Below are positions 1-6,239 of a DNA stretch of 9,559 nt, in pieces. Source of the DNA: Alphaproteobacteria bacterium (lineage in GTDB: Bacteria; Pseudomonadota; Alphaproteobacteria; Micavibrionales; Micavibrionaceae); contig NZVS01000028.1 in assembly GCA_002701555.1 (NCBI GenBank), forward strand, positions 1 to 9,559, read 5' to 3'. How positions within the stretch are numbered: position 1 is the first letter of the stretch; every line of letters starts with the position of its first letter. Below the pieces are notes generated by a model. That model searched no databases. It saw only the letters and a program-made list of their open reading frames with translations, and had not been told where the DNA came from. Made by a program: the position numbers and the translations under genes.

Positions 1-607
1 AGATATGGCACGTTCGGTTCGCGGTGAAGTGATCTCATCCACCTTTGATGAGCCGGCGTCACGTCACGTACAGGTGGCCGAGATGGTCATGGAAAAAGCC
101 AAAAGGCTAGTTGAACATAAGCGCGATGTTATTGTCCTTCTGGATTCTATTACCCGTTTGGCCCGTGCATATAATACTGTTGTGCCTTCATCCGGTAAGG
201 TGTTGACGGGGGGTGTAGATGCAAACGCACTTCAACGTCCGAAAAGATTTTTCGGAGCGGCTCGTAATGTTGAGCAGGGTGGATCCCTGACTATTATAGC
301 AACAGCTTTGATTGAGACAGGTTCTCGCATGGATGAGGTTATTTTTGAAGAATTTAAAGGTACAGGTAACGCCGAGATTGTGCTGGATCGTAAAATCTCT
401 GATAAGCGCGTTTTCCCTGCAATTGATATCCAAAAATCCGGAACTCGTAAGGAAGAGCTTCTTGTCGACAAGGCTACACTGCAGAAAATGTGGGTTCTTC
501 GTCGTATTCTCAACCCTATGGGTACTGTGGATGCGGTTGAATTTTTACTTGGCAAAATGAAAGATACGAAGAATAATGATGAATTCTTCAACGCCATGAA
601 TCAATAG
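1..607 (+). CDS. rho: Transcription termination factor Rho, C-terminal part (5' end outside window)
   Basis: Rho is a hexameric RNA helicase that ends transcription of untranslated RNA in the cytoplasm, using ATP. Only the last ~201 residues are visible, about half of the usual ~420. The frame is already open at base 2 (GAT ATG GCA), so the ATG at base 5 is an internal Met and not the start. The visible part is the RecA-type ATPase core: RSVRGEV near the edge, a Walker B strand (VIVLLDSITRLARAYN), the Q-loop region (SSGKVLTGGVDANAL), the GGSLTIIATAL strand, the EEFKGTGNAEIVLDRK stretch that carries the family's arginine finger, and the Rho ending NNDEFFNAM. All these match Rho closely and nothing looks degraded. 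The next gene follows after 8 nt with no terminator, so the two are probably co-transcribed. The RNA-binding N-domain is outside the window and cannot be judged. Confidence 0.97.
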   Translation, partial: DMARSVRGEVISSTFDEPASRHVQVAEMVMEKAKRLVEHKRDVIVLLDSITRLARAYNTVVPSSGKVLTGGVDANALQRPKRFFGAARNVEQGGSLTIIATALIETGSRMDEVIFEEFKGTGNAEIVLDRKISDKRVFPAIDIQKSGTRKEELLVDKATLQKMWVLRRILNPMGTVDAVEFLLGKMKDTKNNDEFFNAMNQ

Positions 608-615
608 TTACATTA

Positions 616-1407
616 GTGCTTAACGCTTGTTCTTTTAAAAAACTTACCATCTTCTTTTTTCTATTAGGTTTTGCAGGCCTGGTTGGTTGCTCGTCCAATT
701 TGGATTTTGATAAACTTGCCTGGTGGAAGGAAGAGCGCAAAAAAGTTATTGCCAAGGTTTCTGCGGAATTTGCCCGTAGAGACGTTAAGTTGGGATCGCC
801 TGTATATATCCGTATTTTTAAACAATCCTCTATCCTCCAGCTATGGCTTAAGGATAAAAACAGTAACTACTATTCTCTTTATAAGACTTATCCGATTTGC
901 AAATATTCTGGTGGATTGGGACCTAAATTGAGAGAGGGGGACAAGCAATCACCTGAGGGCTTTTATACAGTTACACAGGATTCCTTGAACCCAAATAGCC
1001 AGTATCACCTGTCCTTCAATATCCACTACCCTAACGCCTATGACCAATCTTATGGCAGAACTGGCTCATATATAATGGTGCACGGCGACTGTAAGTCCGT
1101 CGGATGCTATGCGATGACCGATCCGCAAATAGAAGAAATTTATGCAATTGTAGAGTTAGCGCTTCAATATGGTCAGGAGCAAATCCCCGTCCATGTATTT
1201 CCGTTTCACATGACCGAAGAAAATCTTTTAATGCAGCTTTCCTCGCCTTGGTATCCCTTCTGGAGAAATCTACAAGAAGGTTATTTGATGTTTGAGGAAA
1301 CAAAACAACCGCCCATAGTAACTGTTCAGAGCGGAAAATATATGTTTACTCCGGCCTATACACATCCCGCAGATTTCCCGCCAATCTACACCAGCTTCAT
1401 GCAATAA
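616..1407 (+). CDS. YafK/DpaA-type YkuD-fold lipoprotein (peptidoglycan L,D-transpeptidase-related enzyme)
   Basis: A 263-residue predicted lipoprotein. A hydrophobic signal (residues 8-24) ends in the lipobox LVGC with Cys25 as the lipidated residue. Ser at +2 suggests transport to the outer membrane. The catalytic domain (about 60-195) resembles E. coli YafK: GSPVYIRIFK, then CKYSGGLGPK, then SPEGFYTV, then VHGDCKSVGCYAMTD, with His156 and the likely nucleophile Cys164 intact. E. coli YafK was renamed DpaA because it removes Braun lipoprotein from peptidoglycan instead of forming crosslinks, so hydrolysis of a protein-peptidoglycan link is the favoured role. Transpeptidase activity is not excluded. 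The start is GTG, chosen because it gives a complete signal peptide. I see no good Shine-Dalgarno sequence, and the start lies 8 nt after the rho stop, so coupling to rho translation is likely. The family call is firm; the substrate is inferred. Confidence 0.87.
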   Translation: MLNACSFKKLTIFFFLLGFAGLVGCSSNLDFDKLAWWKEERKKVIAKVSAEFARRDVKLGSPVYIRIFKQSSILQLWLKDKNSNYYSLYKTYPICKYSGGLGPKLREGDKQSPEGFYTVTQDSLNPNSQYHLSFNIHYPNAYDQSYGRTGSYIMVHGDCKSVGCYAMTDPQIEEIYAIVELALQYGQEQIPVHVFPFHMTEENLLMQLSSPWYPFWRNLQEGYLMFEETKQPPIVTVQSGKYMFTPAYTHPADFPPIYTSFMQ

Positions 1408-1526
1408 ATCGTTGGCTTACAAAGCTATAGATTCAATTTTATTAATATTTAAGCGGCTTTCATGTTAATTTTGAATTGATATAGCTGGACAAATTTCCCT
1501 ACCCATGTTGATATAAAATTATAGGG

Positions 1527-1554
1527 TTTACATAATCAATAACCATTTTATATG
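1527..1554 (+). promoter_or_regulatory. Possible sigma70-type promoter
   Basis: TTTACA (1527-1532, 5 of 6 to the -35 consensus) is followed after 16 nt by TATATG (1549-1554, 4 of 6 to the -10 consensus). The gap it sits in, 1408-1568, is AT-rich and otherwise holds only an imperfect inverted repeat. Transcription would begin within about 10 nt of the next gene's start, giving a very short leader. AT-rich DNA yields such matches by chance, so this is tentative. Confidence 0.3.
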
Positions 1555-1568
1555 TTTGGGTGGGATGG

Positions 1569-2105
1569 ATGAATTACATTTCTCATGAAGATGGCGTACG
1601 CGCCAAATCTTTTAAATCGATTGTATACAGCTGGATTTTCTTTCTTGTTGTTACCGTTTTTGGGTGCGTAATTTTTATGGCGGAATCAAACGCCTTCATA
1701 TTCGAACGCTTTGATATAATGAATGGCAAATTAATGGCGAACCCTGACTCCAATATAGATGCCTCCCTTCCGTTATCCCGGAGTGACGACACTTGCGCCC
1801 CCCTTCTTCAGGATGCAAATTACAGTGCTGCTATACCCGCTAAATCTATAAAAAAAGCACAGATTCTGTCAGGTTCCGATATAACAGCCCGGCGCAAGGC
1901 CGGGCAGGCAATTGCCCTTGCCTTAATGGCAGGCATGACAATCGCTGTTGAGCCATCAGAGGATATCTCTGGTGATAATAAAGAAAGCAGTGATATTTCT
2001 TCGCGTCCGCTACAACTTAACAATACCCTCCATGTTGTAGCTTACCGCCAATGTAAGAGGCAGGCCGCGTTGAAAGAACTCGAGGCCATGCGCTGGTCGC
2101 GATAA
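1569..2105 (+). CDS. Hypothetical small membrane-anchored protein
   Basis: I do not recognise this protein. From ATG 1569 it has 178 residues; an in-frame GTG at 1560 would add three. GG-rich bases (GGGTGGG) lie just upstream, but there is no clear Shine-Dalgarno sequence. The N-terminus is short and polar, then one strongly hydrophobic helix (about residues 18-37, with FFLVVTVFG in its middle) is expected to cross or anchor in the inner membrane. The middle is polar. A second, weaker hydrophobic stretch lies at about 112-127 (AGQAIALALMAGMTIAV), preceded by ARRKAG. The C-terminus is basic and probably helical (CKRQAALKELEAMRW). Cys residues occur singly, with no metal-binding pattern. A strong terminator follows 28 nt after the stop, so it may be a single-gene unit. 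It is read as a real gene because of its length, its clean membrane helix and the following terminator, but only homologues would prove it. Confidence 0.62.
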   Translation: MNYISHEDGVRAKSFKSIVYSWIFFLVVTVFGCVIFMAESNAFIFERFDIMNGKLMANPDSNIDASLPLSRSDDTCAPLLQDANYSAAIPAKSIKKAQILSGSDITARRKAGQAIALALMAGMTIAVEPSEDISGDNKESSDISSRPLQLNNTLHVVAYRQCKRQAALKELEAMRWSR

Positions 2106-2133
2106 ACAGGGACTATAACCCTTATTGATAAAG

Positions 2134-2180
2134 CTGCGTCGGTTTAGCCTTTCCCCCTTTAAACCGGCGCAGTTTTTCTT
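2134..2180 (+). terminator. Rho-independent terminator, possibly bidirectional
   Basis: The arms CTGCGTCGGTTTA (2134-2146) and TAAACCGGCGCAG (2160-2172) pair over 13 bp with a single T-G wobble around a 13-nt pyrimidine-rich loop. TTTTTCTT follows directly (2173-2180). This is a textbook intrinsic terminator for the upstream + strand gene. It ends one base before the stop codon of the convergent minus-strand gene. On the minus strand the hairpin is followed by CTTTAT, a poorer U-tract, so two-way action is possible but weaker. Confidence 0.9.
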
Positions 2181-2181
2181 G

Positions 2182-3807
2182 TTACTGATAAATAATCCTC
2201 ATAACAACGGAAGAACTTATGCGCCCCAAAATCAGCGCTAAGTAATAAGTGCCCGCGAAAAGAACTATATTTCCAAAAACGCCCATTAACCTTGTTTTCC
2301 CGTAGGGAAGATGAGAGGCGCGCACAGAAATCTTTTGGCCAATTATATCTGACAGGCTTCGATTAAGGGATGTCTTGCCAATAAGTTTTATCAGCGTCAT
2401 ATTTAATGTCACTGCCAGCCCAAAAACACATAAATCGCACAAAGTTTCTTTTAATGCTGATGGCGTTGCCCCCAGTATCATGGCTCTTGATGGTGTTAAA
2501 AAGTAAAGCATATTAAGAACAAGAGATGCGGACAATCCACCTAACAAACCTTTTATGCGTCCGGCGCGGCTTAGATCATAAAAAACCTTATTAAGGCTGG
2601 TTGCCATCCCTTGGATTGTTCCTGGATGTAATCCGTATCTATGGACGGTTGCCATTTTTTTAATGGCACGCGCCATTTTGTTTTTCGATCGCACATAGAC
2701 CAATTCCCGAATGAATTTAAATTTTGCAGCTTCCCGCACCAGACCTTCGGTTTGCATGGGCGGCGCCTTTGCGGCTTTGTGAAGATTGGTTATACCGCCA
2801 GCCCCAAATTGCTCCAAGAAGGGCGGGCAATTCAAGATTTGTTCGTTTTTGGGTGCGTATGCGCACACAAAGTCATGCCCATTTAAGGAAAAAGTCATTT
2901 CGCCATACTGCATTTCAAAATTGTAGCCTATTTCTAATTCCTGTTCGTCCAAATTACGGCCTGATGAGGCATTGTCTGTTAAGGGCGAGACACGCAAAAT
3001 ACCAGATGACAACATGGCGGATGTGTTTTCTTCTAGGGATTTTTTAAAAATTTCAGGCATGCTGCTTTCATCACTATTTTCAAGTTCGAAGAATGTTGAG
3101 GCAATGAGCTGAATTTTAAAAATTTCACTAGTTTGCCCTGTCGAATTGCATTCGCGGCATGGCATCTTTCCGGCTTGTCTGCAATTTGTACAAGCTACCG
3201 AGCCTGAGCCGCGACACCTTGCGCAAGTCGTGTGCCCGCGCCCGGCACATTGAGCGCAAGGCTTATTCCCTTTCTGTGAGTTCACCTGCCCTTGCCCCCG
3301 GCACATCGGGCAGGGCTGCTGCCTTCTCCCGCGGCATGCCGGACAATGCATTTGCCCTTGCCCCCGGCAAGTCGGGCACAAGGCACCGCCCTGACCGTTG
3401 CACGCATTGCAATTTGAATGAACAATTATATCTGGCTGATTTAATGGAATAGTAATCTTGCGTCCACTCAATCCAAAACCTTTATCAGCACGAGAAATAA
3501 GACTCTGCCGGAGCGTTTCCCTCATATGAGGGCTTCTGTCCATAGCAACTGCCTTTATGGCTTTATTGGCTGCTGCCTGATTTGGAACAACCTGACCGTC
3601 AGCGCTCTGGCCGGGCTGTGTAATTTGGCTAACATCTGTATCAAGAGTAAATTTGGTATAGGCGCGACCCTTGATATTTTTTTCCTGTGCGGCGACGACG
3701 GATAAATTTGTAATGTTAGGCGCGTTTCCCTTAAGCTCGTTTAAAATGACTGCCCGCACAGCACGCGCTGCCTGCGATAACTCTTCTTTCTGCTTATTTC
3801 CTGCCAC
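2182..3807 (-). CDS. Unknown membrane protein with doubled DnaJ-type CxxC zinc domain
   Basis: A 541-residue protein whose role I do not recognise. Residues 1-130 are mostly polar. Residues 133-220 hold eight CxxC motifs, with first Cys at 133, 144, 155, 166, 184, 195, 206 and 217: two blocks of four, each on an exact 11-residue step. Most read CxxCxGxG as in the DnaJ cysteine-rich domain, so four zinc ions are likely. No J domain is present: the single HPG (394-396) is not in a J-domain context. A globular part of unknown fold spans about 225-415. About three hydrophobic helices follow (418-438, 456-477, 504-530), so the protein is probably an inner-membrane protein. The start is GTG with no clear Shine-Dalgarno sequence, 6 nt after the stop of the hydrolase gene, which suggests translational coupling. 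A chaperone, thiol-disulfide or RNA/protein-binding role would be guesswork. Confidence 0.85.
   Translation of the reverse strand: MAGNKQKEELSQAARAVRAVILNELKGNAPNITNLSVVAAQEKNIKGRAYTKFTLDTDVSQITQPGQSADGQVVPNQAAANKAIKAVAMDRSPHMRETLRQSLISRADKGFGLSGRKITIPLNQPDIIVHSNCNACNGQGGALCPTCRGQGQMHCPACRGRRQQPCPMCRGQGQVNSQKGNKPCAQCAGRGHTTCARCRGSGSVACTNCRQAGKMPCRECNSTGQTSEIFKIQLIASTFFELENSDESSMPEIFKKSLEENTSAMLSSGILRVSPLTDNASSGRNLDEQELEIGYNFEMQYGEMTFSLNGHDFVCAYAPKNEQILNCPPFLEQFGAGGITNLHKAAKAPPMQTEGLVREAAKFKFIRELVYVRSKNKMARAIKKMATVHRYGLHPGTIQGMATSLNKVFYDLSRAGRIKGLLGGLSASLVLNMLYFLTPSRAMILGATPSALKETLCDLCVFGLAVTLNMTLIKLIGKTSLNRSLSDIIGQKISVRASHLPYGKTRLMGVFGNIVLFAGTYYLALILGRISSSVVMRIIYQ
3148..3411 (-). repeat. 33-bp periodic coding repeat: eight CxxC zinc-finger units
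   Basis: This part of the minus-strand gene encodes the eight CxxC units. Units are 33 bp (11 codons) apart, except for one 54-bp step between units four and five, which splits them four plus four. It is visibly richer in G and C than its flanks. Units two and four share a 17-bp identical DNA stretch (3287-3303 and 3353-3369), extending to 26 bp with two mismatches. That exceeds what the shared CRGQGQ residues require and points to growth by duplication. Confidence 0.85.
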
Positions 3808-3813
3808 TGATTA

Positions 3814-4509
3814 TTACTTTAAAAATTTAAGCAGGAAATCATGTGTTCTGGCATGGGCAGTTTTTGCGGCAGTTTCATCATAGTGATCACCGCCGACCCG
3901 AGTAAAGGCGTGATCCATTCCAGGATAAGAATGGAGGGTAACAAGTGGGTTATTTTCTAAACCGCCCTTAATTTTGGCCTGCGCATCCTTGTCAACAAAC
4001 TGATCCTCTTCAGCGATATGAAGCATAAGAGGCTTTTTTATACCGTCTTTCTCATTGATAAATTTGTCTATTTCCACCCCATAATATCCGACTGTCGCAT
4101 CTGAACCTGTACGCGTAGCAGTTAGATAGGCAAGTTTGCCACCCAGGCAAAAACCCATAGCTCCAACCTTTCCACTGCAACGTTCATCTTTTCTAATAGT
4201 TTGCAGCGTTGCTGAAATATCCTCAACACCCTTGTCTATATCGAAGGCATTCATAAGCTCAAAAGCTTTATCCCATTCCTCTTCTGTCTGGTCTGTAAGT
4301 TCTATACCTGGCTCTAATCTCCAAAAAAGGTCGGGGCATATGGCTATATATCCTTCTGCTGCCAATCTTTTGCAGGTGTTTCTCATTATTTCGTTTACGC
4401 CAAAGATTTCCTGTATGACAACGACGGCAGGGGCTTTTTCGGTCTCAGGGAATACGGCATAAGCTTTAAATTCGCCGCCATCTTCGGCCTGTATTGTTAA
4501 TTCTGGCAT
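3814..4509 (-). CDS. Dienelactone hydrolase family protein
   Basis: A 231-residue alpha/beta hydrolase, the normal length for the dienelactone hydrolase family. Classical members open the lactone ring of dienelactone in chloroaromatic breakdown, but most genomic copies have unknown ester or lactone substrates. The Cys-Asp-His triad is intact: Cys121 in the elbow GFCLGG, Asp169 in AEEDQFVD and His200 in GMDHAFTR. Glu34 in QEIFGVNE matches the family's conserved Glu that activates the Cys. There is no signal peptide, so it is cytoplasmic. ATG 4509 is well supported by AAGGAG about 7 nt upstream (4516-4521, reverse strand). It is the first gene of a minus-strand pair, 6 nt before the CxxC membrane protein, and it diverges from the DUF6489-mnmE genes across about 70 nt. 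No pathway genes nearby suggest a substrate. Confidence 0.93.
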   Translation of the reverse strand: MPELTIQAEDGGEFKAYAVFPETEKAPAVVVIQEIFGVNEIMRNTCKRLAAEGYIAICPDLFWRLEPGIELTDQTEEEWDKAFELMNAFDIDKGVEDISATLQTIRKDERCSGKVGAMGFCLGGKLAYLTATRTGSDATVGYYGVEIDKFINEKDGIKKPLMLHIAEEDQFVDKDAQAKIKGGLENNPLVTLHSYPGMDHAFTRVGGDHYDETAAKTAHARTHDFLLKFLK

Positions 4510-4525
4510 TCATTTTCTCCTTAGT

Positions 4526-4543
4526 TTACCTTGTTAATGGTAA
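4526..4543. promoter_or_regulatory. Small dyad in divergent intergenic region
   Basis: TTACC (4526-4530) and GGTAA (4539-4543) form an inverted repeat around 8 nt in the 71-nt gap between the divergent hydrolase and DUF6489-like genes. Both genes must have promoters here. A weak + strand candidate is TTGTTA (4531-4536) with TATACA (4552-4557), only 15 nt apart. The dyad could be an operator, but its 5-nt arms are short enough to be chance. Confidence 0.22.
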
Positions 4544-4580
4544 GGCGTTGATATACAAACTTCAACCTTAAACAAGAGAG

Positions 4581-4853
4581 ATGAAAAAGATGAAAATTAA
4601 ATTTGATATAGAGTGCACACCACAGGAGGCGCGAGCATTTATGGGTTTGCCGGATGTTGCGCCGATGCAAGAAAAGTTTATGGAAGACATTCAGCAAAAA
4701 CTTGCCCAGAATATAAAAGACATGGACCCAGAAGCGCTGGCAAAGACCTGGGTGCCTATAGCCATGCAAAACTGGACAGATGTGCAAAAAAGCTTTTGGG
4801 GCCAGATGCAGGCGACCTCATCACAGCCTGATAAAGAGGGCAAAGACCAGTGA
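4581..4853 (+). CDS. DUF6489-like small protein coupled to mnmE
   Basis: A 90-residue soluble protein with no signal peptide or membrane helix. It resembles the small alphaproteobacterial DUF6489 family from memory: the start MKIKFDIECTPQEARAFMGL, then a helical middle, then DPEALAKTWVP and a Trp near the end (SFWGQM). Its function is unknown. Two in-frame starts exist, ATG 4581 and ATG 4590. The purine run AAGAGAG (4574-4580) touches the first but lies 9 nt before the second, and the second gives the family-like MKIKFDIE N-terminus, so 4590 may be the true start. Its TGA overlaps the GTG start of mnmE (GTGA), which suggests coupled translation and shared control. A link to tRNA modification is possible from this context but not shown. 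Confidence 0.85.
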   Translation: MKKMKIKFDIECTPQEARAFMGLPDVAPMQEKFMEDIQQKLAQNIKDMDPEALAKTWVPIAMQNWTDVQKSFWGQMQATSSQPDKEGKDQ

Positions 4854-6184
4854 CAGATACAATTTACGCTTTGGCAACACCGCCGGGCGTTGGGGGTGTT
4901 GCTGTAATAAGGGTATCTGGTGGCAAAGCTTTTGAGGGACTTAGAGAACTTGGCTTGCAAAATGAAATTACCCCCAGACACGCAGTTTTTGTAAGCTTTA
5001 AAGATCCTGTTTCACGTGAAACATTAGATAAAGGTTTGGCTCTCCCTTTCCGTAGTCCTGCTAGTTTTACCGGGGAAGATGTTGTCGAGTATCACCTCCA
5101 TGGCAGCCCTGCAGTAATCAAAAAATTTCTTGAAACGCTTTCTCGATTTAAAGGCCACAGGCTAGCGGAGCCTGGTGAGTTTACAAGACGTGCCTTTGAA
5201 AACGGAAAGCTTGATTTAACCGAGGCAGAGGCCGTAGCAGATTTAGTCCACGCTCAAACCGAGCTACAAAGGCAGCAAGCATTGAACCAATTGGAGGGCG
5301 GGTTGTCAGTGCTTTATCGCGGGTGGTCGCAAAGGATCAAAAAGGGCTTGGCCTATCTTGAGGCGGCGATCGATTTTGCAGACGAGGATTTACCCGATGG
5401 CTTTGATCTGCCTGTGAGGGAAAATTATAAGCAGATCATTTCAGAAATAGACGAGCACCTTTCCGACAATAATAAGGGCGAGCGCCTGAGAGATGGTATC
5501 CATGTTGCCATTATAGGCGCACCCAACGCAGGGAAGTCAACTTTGCTGAATGCTTTTGCTAAACGCGAGGTCGCGATTGTGTCGGATATAGAGGGCACTA
5601 CCCGAGATATACTCGAAGCCCATTTGGATATTTCTGGCTATCCGGTAATTTTGTCTGACACCGCAGGTCTAAGACCATCCATGCTCGGCAAGAGTGATCA
5701 GGATAAAATAGAGTCTGAAGGTATTCGGAGAGCTATTGAGCGTGCGCAAAGCGCGGACGTGGTTATATTGCTGTTTGATGGTGATAAAGATATAGCAAAG
5801 CAACAGGATACACTTTCCTTAATTGATGAGCGATCAATTCTTGTGCTTAATAAAATTGATAAAGCAAGTGCGAGAACAGAAGGGGGGTATATAAAAATAT
5901 CCGCAGCCAGCGGGGATGGGCTAAGTAAACTTTCTGATGCTTTGGCGGAGCGCTTGGTGACGCTTTATGGCAACCGCGTTGCCCCAAGCCTGACGAGACA
6001 AAGGCATCGCAATGCTTTGCAAACTACGCGTGAGCACTTATTACGGTCTGTCATGGGCGCACAGGCTGACTTAACCGCAGAGGATGCCCGCATGGCTATG
6101 CGGGAATTAGGAAGAATTACAGGCCGCATAGATGTGGAAGACTTGTTGGATGTTATTTTTTCAGATTTTTGCATCGGTAAATAA
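4850..6184 (+). CDS. mnmE: tRNA modification GTPase MnmE
   Basis: MnmE (TrmE) works with MnmG to put the carboxymethylaminomethyl group on C5 of wobble uridine U34 in certain tRNAs, using GTP and a folate one-carbon donor. At 444 residues it has the usual length. The N-terminal folate-binding and dimerisation domain is at about 1-115, starting DTIYALATPPG. The GTPase domain is inserted in the helical domain: P-loop GAPNAGKS (223-230), switch region GTTRD (249-253), DTAG (270-273), NKID (334-337) and SAASG (351-355). The chain ends in CIGK (441-444), the invariant C-terminal motif with the Cys involved in modification. The GTG start overlaps the preceding TGA by 4 nt, with AGAGGG 9 nt upstream. 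A parS site lies in codons 53-58. All motifs are intact. Confidence 0.98.
   Translation: MTDTIYALATPPGVGGVAVIRVSGGKAFEGLRELGLQNEITPRHAVFVSFKDPVSRETLDKGLALPFRSPASFTGEDVVEYHLHGSPAVIKKFLETLSRFKGHRLAEPGEFTRRAFENGKLDLTEAEAVADLVHAQTELQRQQALNQLEGGLSVLYRGWSQRIKKGLAYLEAAIDFADEDLPDGFDLPVRENYKQIISEIDEHLSDNNKGERLRDGIHVAIIGAPNAGKSTLLNAFAKREVAIVSDIEGTTRDILEAHLDISGYPVILSDTAGLRPSMLGKSDQDKIESEGIRRAIERAQSADVVILLFDGDKDIAKQQDTLSLIDERSILVLNKIDKASARTEGGYIKISAASGDGLSKLSDALAERLVTLYGNRVAPSLTRQRHRNALQTTREHLLRSVMGAQADLTAEDARMAMRELGRITGRIDVEDLLDVIFSDFCIGK
5008..5023. other. parS centromere site 1 (inside mnmE)
   Basis: TGTTTCACGTGAAACA is a perfect 16-bp palindrome identical to the classic chromosomal parS consensus bound by ParB. 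ParB loads as a clamp here and spreads on flanking DNA to organise and segregate the origin region. It sits about 3.8 kb before parA, within mnmE codons 53-58, and encodes V-S-R-E-T. Confidence 0.92.
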
Positions 6185-6239
6185 GCCTGCCCTTAATTTT
6201 AGTGGTATTTTCTATAAGATTTGGATATAGTCCCGCGCT

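Noticed and set aside
5..7. ATG 5 as a start of rho
   Set aside because: The frame is open upstream (GAT at 2-4) and the residues match the middle of Rho, so it is an internal Met of a truncated gene.
232..597. 121-residue minus-strand open frame inside rho
   Set aside because: It lies wholly opposite the strongly conserved Rho ATPase core and has no domain or start signal of its own.
3148..3411. CRISPR-like or non-coding tandem repeat
   Set aside because: The 33-bp period is coding (11 codons per CxxC unit), the units are diverged, and there are no unique spacers between identical repeats.
3159..3452. 97-residue + strand open frame opposite the CxxC repeats
   Set aside because: It is the mirror of the GC-rich periodic zinc-domain coding sequence; its Ala/Pro/Gly-rich composition and lack of a Shine-Dalgarno sequence fit an antisense shadow.
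2182..3807. Calling the CxxC protein DnaJ
   Set aside because: There is no N-terminal J domain with HPD, there are eight rather than four CxxC motifs with different spacing, and there are C-terminal membrane helices absent from DnaJ.
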